Source: WVYX01 sp039586815
GTDB taxonomy: Bacteria; Gemmatimonadota; Gemmatimonadetes; Gemmatimonadales; GWC2-71-9
Direction: 5' to 3'
Assembly (NCBI GenBank): GCA_039586815.1
Contig: JBDHJR010000046.1
Coordinates: 1 to 10,549, forward strand
Length of the DNA: 10,549 bases
The translations under genes were made by a program, and so were the position numbers. The notes beneath the pieces are model-generated. The model did not search any database. It was not told where the DNA came from and saw nothing but the letters and a program-made list of their open reading frames with translations. Shown here piece after piece: positions 5,508 through 10,549 of this stretch (the first letter of the stretch is position 1; the number at the start of each line of letters is the position of its first letter).

Positions 5508-6857
5508 ATGTGCAACTTCGAGGTTGGCTCCCGGCACCGGCTCCTGTTGCCGATAGCAGTCGGCGCCGCACTTGCGACGTCGGCCTGCGCCGGGAGGCAG
5601 ACGGCTAGCGTCTCACCGCAGGAAATCCCCCAACTCGAACAGCAGTTGGCTCAGGACCCGAGTAACGCAGAGGTGTTGCTGCGCTTCGCGGCGGCCCTCT
5701 TCGCGGGCGGGCATTACGACAGCGCCGCCACGATGGCTCGACGCGGCATGGCGATTCGTCCGGAGGACGCGCTGGGCCCGTTGGTGCTGGGGCAGGCGTT
5801 CGAGCGCCAGGGGGCCTACGATCAGGCCGTCGCGGTGTACGCCGAATACCTGGCGGCGTTTCCCGAGCATGACGGGGCACCTGCCGTGCGCGCCCGTGAC
5901 CTGATCGCCCGTCGCGCTCTCGCAAACGAGCGCGCGCGAATGGCGCTCGCACGGGAAGACGAGTTGTCGCAGCAGCCGGGCGACGCGCAGACGGTGGCGG
6001 TGCTCCCACTCGAAGTGGCGGGTGATTCGTCGTATCAGCCACTGTCGCGCGGCCTGGCCGAGATGCTCACCGCGGACCTGGCGCTGCTTGAGCGGTTTCG
6101 CATGGTCGAGCGGCTCGAGGTAGGGGCCCTGCTCGACGAGATGCGGTTGGCGGAAGCGGGGCGAGTGGACGAGGAAACCGCGGCGCGCATGGGATACCTG
6201 CTGCGTGCCGGCCGCATGGTACAGGGTCTGGCGGCCATCCCACCCGATGCCGACGTGCGGCTGGAGGCGAGCGTTGTGCGCCCGGACGGACGGGTTACGA
6301 GCCCCGAGGGGGCCACCGGCCGGTTGCGCGATCTCATGCAGATGGAGAAGCAGGTCGTGATCGGGGTAGCTGGACAGCTCGGCTACGTGTTGTCCCAGGC
6401 CGAGCGACAGATGATCCTGGAGAACGGCACGCAGAGCATGGTGGCGTTCCTGGCATACTCCCGCGGCCTGGTGGCCGAAGATCTGGGTGACTTCCCCACT
6501 GCGGCGCTGCACTACGGCGACGCCGTGCGCGCCGACCCCGGCTTCAACGCGGCGCGCAGCAACTACCAGCGCAGCGTGGCGGCACAGGAAGTCGCGACGT
6601 CCACCGACGATCAGGTAACCACGCTCTCGGGGCAATCCGCGGCCGATCCGTTGCAGCTGCCCGCACCGCTCGCCGACGTGATGGCGTCCACGCTGGGAGA
6701 CATCGCCTCCACGCAAGCCGAGCGCAATCAGCCTGCCGCACGGCAGCAGACCACGCAGCAGGCGACCACGACAACCAGTGCCTCGCCGCCGCCGACCCTC
6801 GTGCAGGAGGCGCCGGGGGCCCGGGGCACCGTCCGCGTGATCTTCCGACTGCCATGA
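5508..6857 (+). CDS. TPR-containing lipoprotein with a CsgG/FlgO-like domain
   Basis: A predicted envelope lipoprotein of 449 residues. A hydrophobic signal (11-26) leads to Cys27 in a relaxed lipobox (TSAC). Two TPR-like helical repeats span about 54-121 (including AGGHYDSAATMARRGMAIRP and QGAYDQAVAVYAEYLAAFPE). A domain from about 161 to 300 starts TVAVLPLEVAGDSSYQPLSR and continues GLAEMLTADL and MVERLEVGALLDEM. That pattern is seen in CsgG-, FlgO- and TolB-N-like periplasmic domains. A third TPR-like unit lies at about 308-346, and the tail is Gln/Thr-rich (405-425). CsgG forms the curli export pore, but this domain alone does not show pore formation; a scaffold role is equally possible. 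The start ATG is preceded by GGAGCAGG (5499-5506). Its stop overlaps the next start as ATGA. Confidence 0.8.
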   Translation: MCNFEVGSRHRLLLPIAVGAALATSACAGRQTASVSPQEIPQLEQQLAQDPSNAEVLLRFAAALFAGGHYDSAATMARRGMAIRPEDALGPLVLGQAFERQGAYDQAVAVYAEYLAAFPEHDGAPAVRARDLIARRALANERARMALAREDELSQQPGDAQTVAVLPLEVAGDSSYQPLSRGLAEMLTADLALLERFRMVERLEVGALLDEMRLAEAGRVDEETAARMGYLLRAGRMVQGLAAIPPDADVRLEASVVRPDGRVTSPEGATGRLRDLMQMEKQVVIGVAGQLGYVLSQAERQMILENGTQSMVAFLAYSRGLVAEDLGDFPTAALHYGDAVRADPGFNAARSNYQRSVAAQEVATSTDDQVTTLSGQSAADPLQLPAPLADVMASTLGDIASTQAERNQPAARQQTTQQATTTTSASPPPTLVQEAPGARGTVRVIFRLP

Positions 6858-7929
6858 GACGCCTACGCTTCGTACTTCCGATCATCGCCCTGGCGCTGCT
6901 GAGTTCGCCGCAGCCGGCACGGGGCCAGGTCCTGGCGTGGACGTCGGCCTTCTTCGAGAGCTACGGCTTCGATGAGGGGCTGGACTACAGTCGGGTCAGT
7001 CAGTTCACGGTCCCCGTAGGGGTGGCTGTTCCGTTCAACTGGGGGTCGCTCGCGTTCTCCAGTGGTTACGTGCACACCGATCTCGAGGCCGCAGAGGGTT
7101 CTGCGGCGACCGATCAGACCATCTCGGGGCTGCTGAACACGGAGCTCAGGCTCTCGTGGGACGTGGTGCCGGGCAACCTCACCGTGTTCGCCATCGGTGC
7201 GATACCGACGGGCGTGGAGACGGTCACGCGGGACGAGCTGGCGGTTCTGGCGGTGGTATCGAGCGACATCATCGGGTACGCCAACGTGAACATGGCGAAC
7301 GGCGGTGGTGTGGGTGGTGGGTTCGCCGGCGCCCTGCCACTGGGCCGGTCCTGGGCATTGGGCTTGGGGGGCACCGTGCTGGGTGCCTTCCCCTACACCG
7401 CGGTCGAGGGTGACACGGCGCAGCTCAAGCCTGGTACCGACCTGCGGGTGCGCCTCGGCGTCGAGGGATCGTTGGCGCGCCGCAGCTACCTGCGCGTGGC
7501 GGGGGTGTTCCTGTATCGCAACAACGACGCGGTCGGGGACCAGACGCTCAACGGCATCGGCAATCGCTGGGTCGGTTACGTGTCGTTCGATCAGGGCATC
7601 GGCACGATGTCGGCAAACATCTACGTGTTCGACGTCTTCCGTAACGAGCCGCAACTCGAGCCGACCGCCATCGGCGCCGCGGTGCTGCCGCGACGGTGCT
7701 CACGCCGCGATTCGAGTTCCGCAGCTCATGGACGGCGGACGAGCCGGACGGGGAGTTGCAGCACGCCGGAGAGTCGTTCCGGCTGGGCGCCAACCTGCGG
7801 CGCGCGGTGAGCCGGAAGTGGTCGGTGGTGCTGCAACTGGACGGCGCAACCGGGTTCGTGAGAACGGGAAGCGTGAGTCCGGGATTCGACGGGTTCCGCG
7901 CTGCCCTGCATCTCGAGTGGAAACCGTGA
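6854..7929 (+). CDS. outer-membrane beta-barrel-like protein, interrupted by a one-base frameshift
   Basis: A Sec signal peptide (1-24, likely cleavage ARG|Q) is followed by alternating-polarity, glycine- and aromatic-rich segments typical of outer-membrane barrels (LAFSSGYVHTD, NTELRLSWDVV, LTVFAIGAIPTG, RVRLGVEGSL, YLRVAGVFLY). I do not recognise the family. The first frame stays open to 7810, but after about 7690 its codons lose the G/C third-position bias and the peptide turns into Arg/Ser-rich nonsense. The barrel-like reading resumes in the -1 frame (GTG CTC ACG CCG from 7696) and ends at TGA 7927-7929 with strands such as WSVVLQLDG and GFRAALHLEW. The span is 1076 bases; one missing base would restore a 358-residue protein. 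The start overlaps the previous stop as ATGA and has no ribosome binding site of its own, implying translational coupling. Confidence 0.72.
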
Positions 7930-7933
7930 GGGC

Positions 7934-7939
7934 GGGGAG
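7934..7939 (+). promoter_or_regulatory. ribosome binding site of the large surface lipoprotein
   Basis: GGGGAG touches the first possible ATG (7940) but sits 6 bases before the second (7946), the better spacing. A second G-rich match (GAGGG, 7928-7932) would serve the first ATG. The two starts differ by two residues. Confidence 0.5.
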
Positions 7940-10549
7940 ATGACCATGAGATCCAGACGAGCACGCCCCGTCTTCCTGTTCGCGCTGGCCGCGGTGGTCA
8001 TGCTCAGCTGTCGCGACGCCGCCGGCCCCATCGGGATCGGGCAGTTCGCCCTCGCACCCAGCTTCTCCAGCGCGGTGGCGGGGATCGTGCAGATCGCGCG
8101 GGTGCGCGTGCAGCTGTTCCGCGCCGACGCATCGGTAGCGCTTGACACTACGGTGACCGTGCCTGACGGAGCCGACTCGCTCGCGCTCGAGCTCACGGTC
8201 ACGCTCAATGAGCCCAACGAAGTGTTCCAGATGTTTCTGGACTTCGTCACGCCCGCGGGGGATACCGCTTTCCGGGCGGGACCGGTGGACGTGACTGCTT
8301 CGTCCACCAGCACGGAGCCGGTGCCGATCGAGGTTGAGCCTGTGTACGTGGGCGTCGGCGCCAACGCCGACACGGTTGTGATCACCACTCCTGCGGACAC
8401 CAAGCTCGTGCCCACCCAACCCACTCAGCTCGCGGCCGAGGCGCGCGACGCAGCGGACCAGCCCATACCGGGCACGCCGATAGCGTGGGCGTCGCTCGAT
8501 CCTGCTCGCGCGACGTTCCCCGACCCCGCCGTCGGCTCGGTCGTGGGCGGCAGCACCAGCGGTAGCGTGCAGGTCACGGCGACTTTGCTTACAGGACCAG
8601 TCGACACGGTGAGCCTCATGGTTCAGCCGGCGCCGGAGTTCATACAGCCGGTTGGCGGTAACAACCAGACGGCCACGGCGGGAGCGCAGCTGCCGCTGCC
8701 GCTCATCGTGGGGCTGCTCGGCAGCGACATTCCCATCGAGGGCGCGTCGGTGCTGTTCGCGACGGGTGACGGCGGATCGTTCAGCGCGGATTCCGTCGTG
8801 ACCGATGTGAACGGTGGGGCGCAGACCACCTGGACTCTGGGGCCGGGCATAGGAACACAGACGGCCACCGCGACGGTGGTGGGCTTCCCGTCGGTCCAGA
8901 CGACCTTCACGGCCACCGCGGCGGCGGGGATCACGGTGAGGTGGAACAACGCGGGTGGCGGGAGCTGGAGCGATCCTGCGAACTGGACGCCCAACCAACT
9001 GCCGGGCGCGGGCGACACGGTGGTCATCGATCTCGGCGGGAATTACACGGTGACCTACGATACCGCCGCCACCGTCGCTGCGCTCACGGTTGGAGGCGCG
9101 AGCGGAACCCAGACCCTTGGGCTGCCGGCGGCCAGGTCCCTGAGCGTCGTCGGTAACACGGCGGTGAGTCCGGCGGGCGTGCTGGAGATGAACGGCGCCC
9201 ACTTCGCGTCCCCCGGTGGCGTGCTGACCTCAAACGGGGTCGTGCGGGTCACGGGCGGCGTGGCGGAACTCAACGCGCCGCTGGTCGCCGGCGGGTCGGT
9301 GGCTGTGCAGGCGGGCGAGCTGCAGGTGTGGCTCGGTGCCGCGATCGCCGGGAACTTCATCGTGGCGAGCGGCACAGCGGTCACCGTGCGCGACGCGGCA
9401 GCGGTCGACCTCCAGGGCTCGACGACCGTGGACGGCACTCTCACCGTGCAGGGCACGGGCGGCGTGTCGTTCAGCGGCGGCGGCACGCACACCTTCGGCG
9501 CCACCTCCAGCGTCACCGGTGACGGCGACATCGTATTGGTCACCGGATCGGTAACCGTATTGGGCAGCTACGACGTGACGGGGACATCGACCTCTCTCAC
9601 CGGCGGGGTGCTGTCGTTCGAGAACACGACGGTCCCGGCCACCACGACGACGTTCGTCATGACCGGGGGCACACTGGGCGGCGCGGGCGACCTGCGGGTG
9701 ATCGACGCGATGGATTGGGCCGGCGGCACCATCGCAGGAACCGGGCAGCTACAGCTCTTGTCCACCGCGACCTCCACGATCAACGGTATCGCGGCCATGG
9801 TCCTGGATGGGAGGACGCTGCTGAATCAGGGCTCCCTCACATGGCTGGCGGGCGACATCGACGTCCGCAACGGCGCGGCGATCACCAACGCCGGGTCCGG
9901 CACGTTCGACGTGCTGGCTCCCGACGGGAGTTCGCTGACCAACTCGGTCGGTGCGGCCACGCTCACCAACGACGGCACCATGGCGGTGGCGTCGGACGGT
10001 TTCGTGAGCGTCGCCCCCGACCTGGTGAACAACGGTACCCTGGACATCCAGACCGGCTCACTCGATCCGACCGGGACCTTCACGCACGCCGACGGCGCCG
10101 TGCTGCAGGGAAACGCCACGCTCAACCTGTCCGGTGCGAGCGTTACGGCGCTCGACGGCGACGTGAACCCGGGCACATCACCTGGAGCGCTTACGGTCAC
10201 CAGCGCCTTGCCGCTCAGCGCGCTCTCGGCCGTGAACATCGAGCTGAACGGGACAACCGCGGGGTCGCAGTACGACCAGCTCAATGTCTCGGGACGTGCG
10301 ACGTTCGGCGGCGTGCTCAACATCACCGCCGGATTCACGCCGGTCGTGGGCGATCAGTTCACGGTGGCGACCTTCTCCGGGGGGCGTGCCGGCGGGTTCA
10401 CCGCGATCAACGGCCTCGACCTGGGCGGTGGGATCGTGCTGGACACGGTGTGGGGCGGTACCAACCTGGTGCTCGTGGTGCCGGCTCCGAAGATCATCTT
10501 CGCGGGCGATTCATCGGGTGGACTCTCCACGGGGATCTTCACGGTGAAC
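7940..10549 (+). CDS. very large surface lipoprotein with Ig-like and beta-helix/autotransporter-like repeats (3' end outside window)
   Basis: The frame is open for all 870 codons to the window edge. A basic, hydrophobic signal (about 3-23) ends at Cys24 (VVMLSC), a slightly atypical lipobox. Residues 30-135 form a beta-rich domain I cannot name. Residues about 145-230 resemble a bacterial Ig-like (Big_2) domain and 238-328 an invasin-like Big_1 domain (EGASVLFATGDGGSFS, VVTDVNGGAQTTWTLG). At 333-385 is the motif WNNAGGGSWSDPANW...LPGAGDTVVID, which starts many autotransporter-type passenger regions. Residues about 390-740 are Gly/Thr/Val-rich short beta repeats (VNNGTLDIQTG, WAGGTIAGTG) expected to fold as a beta-helix. 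PGTSPGALTV (744-753) begins a closing unit with YDQLNVSGRATFGGVLNI and VGDQFTVATFSGG. The last visible residues (851-870) resemble the first strands of a TolB/PD40 propeller repeat. It follows the barrel-like gene after 10 bases. Probably an exposed adhesion or binding protein; the ligand is unknown. Confidence 0.85.
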   Translation, partial: MTMRSRRARPVFLFALAAVVMLSCRDAAGPIGIGQFALAPSFSSAVAGIVQIARVRVQLFRADASVALDTTVTVPDGADSLALELTVTLNEPNEVFQMFLDFVTPAGDTAFRAGPVDVTASSTSTEPVPIEVEPVYVGVGANADTVVITTPADTKLVPTQPTQLAAEARDAADQPIPGTPIAWASLDPARATFPDPAVGSVVGGSTSGSVQVTATLLTGPVDTVSLMVQPAPEFIQPVGGNNQTATAGAQLPLPLIVGLLGSDIPIEGASVLFATGDGGSFSADSVVTDVNGGAQTTWTLGPGIGTQTATATVVGFPSVQTTFTATAAAGITVRWNNAGGGSWSDPANWTPNQLPGAGDTVVIDLGGNYTVTYDTAATVAALTVGGASGTQTLGLPAARSLSVVGNTAVSPAGVLEMNGAHFASPGGVLTSNGVVRVTGGVAELNAPLVAGGSVAVQAGELQVWLGAAIAGNFIVASGTAVTVRDAAAVDLQGSTTVDGTLTVQGTGGVSFSGGGTHTFGATSSVTGDGDIVLVTGSVTVLGSYDVTGTSTSLTGGVLSFENTTVPATTTTFVMTGGTLGGAGDLRVIDAMDWAGGTIAGTGQLQLLSTATSTINGIAAMVLDGRTLLNQGSLTWLAGDIDVRNGAAITNAGSGTFDVLAPDGSSLTNSVGAATLTNDGTMAVASDGFVSVAPDLVNNGTLDIQTGSLDPTGTFTHADGAVLQGNATLNLSGASVTALDGDVNPGTSPGALTVTSALPLSALSAVNIELNGTTAGSQYDQLNVSGRATFGGVLNITAGFTPVVGDQFTVATFSGGRAGGFTAINGLDLGGGIVLDTVWGGTNLVLVVPAPKIIFAGDSSGGLSTGIFTVN

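Noticed and set aside
5613..6716. A 367-codon minus-strand frame antisense to the TPR/CsgG-like gene
   Set aside because: It lies wholly inside a gene with signal peptide, TPR and CsgG-like motifs; its translation is Arg/His/Gln-rich without recognisable domains.
7700..9202. A 500-codon open frame on the minus strand, antisense to the giant lipoprotein
   Set aside because: It spans the end of the barrel gene and much of the large plus-strand gene, has a low-complexity Arg/His/Gly-rich translation and no ribosome binding site. It is the expected shadow of a GC-rich plus-strand frame.
1..10549. Search for CRISPR arrays, tRNA/rRNA genes, insertion sequences and attachment sites
   Set aside because: No spaced direct repeats, tRNA-like cloverleaf, transposase motifs or long terminal inverted repeats were seen by eye.

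Overview
The window is a GC-rich bacterial chromosome segment. Open frames have strong G/C third positions, signal peptides and lipoboxes point to a Gram-negative-type envelope, and the housekeeping genes (thiE, rho, ruvX, mltG) are ordinary. The combination of rho-ruvX-mltG, an M50 protease and large Ig-like/autotransporter-like lipoproteins suggests an environmental phylum such as Gemmatimonadota. That assignment is an inference from protein style, not proven here.

Left part (1-3466): a possible gene end is followed by a five-copy heptamer repeat that runs up to the start codon of thiE (thiamine phosphate synthase, plus strand). thiE converges on a minus-strand operon, rho > ruvX > mltG. 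The stop codons of thiE and mltG abut with no base between them, and mltG overlaps ruvX by ATGA. Here MltG looks like a lipoprotein rather than a membrane-anchored protein.

Middle (3467-5411): a short divergent region with a 15-nt palindrome separates rho from a plus-strand intramembrane site-2-type zinc protease. Next comes a self-contained mini-operon with a predicted promoter (TTGCTT-16-TATATT), an inverted repeat touching the -35 box, a 93-codon gene of unknown function, a 62-codon gene that is only a histidine-kinase phosphoacceptor (HisKA) domain with no ATPase domain, and a clear intrinsic terminator. The two small genes join inside three perfect copies of the octamer GTGAGCGA.

Right part (5412-10549): a second plus-strand operon of envelope proteins. 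It encodes a TPR/CsgG-like lipoprotein, an outer-membrane barrel-like protein broken by a one-base frameshift near 7690, and a very large surface lipoprotein that is still open at the window edge (870 codons visible). The last has Ig-like domains, a long beta-helix-like repeat region and, at the very edge, what looks like the start of a TolB-type beta-propeller repeat. The tight packing (4-nt overlap, then a 10-nt gap) suggests these three act together at the cell surface. The role is not known.
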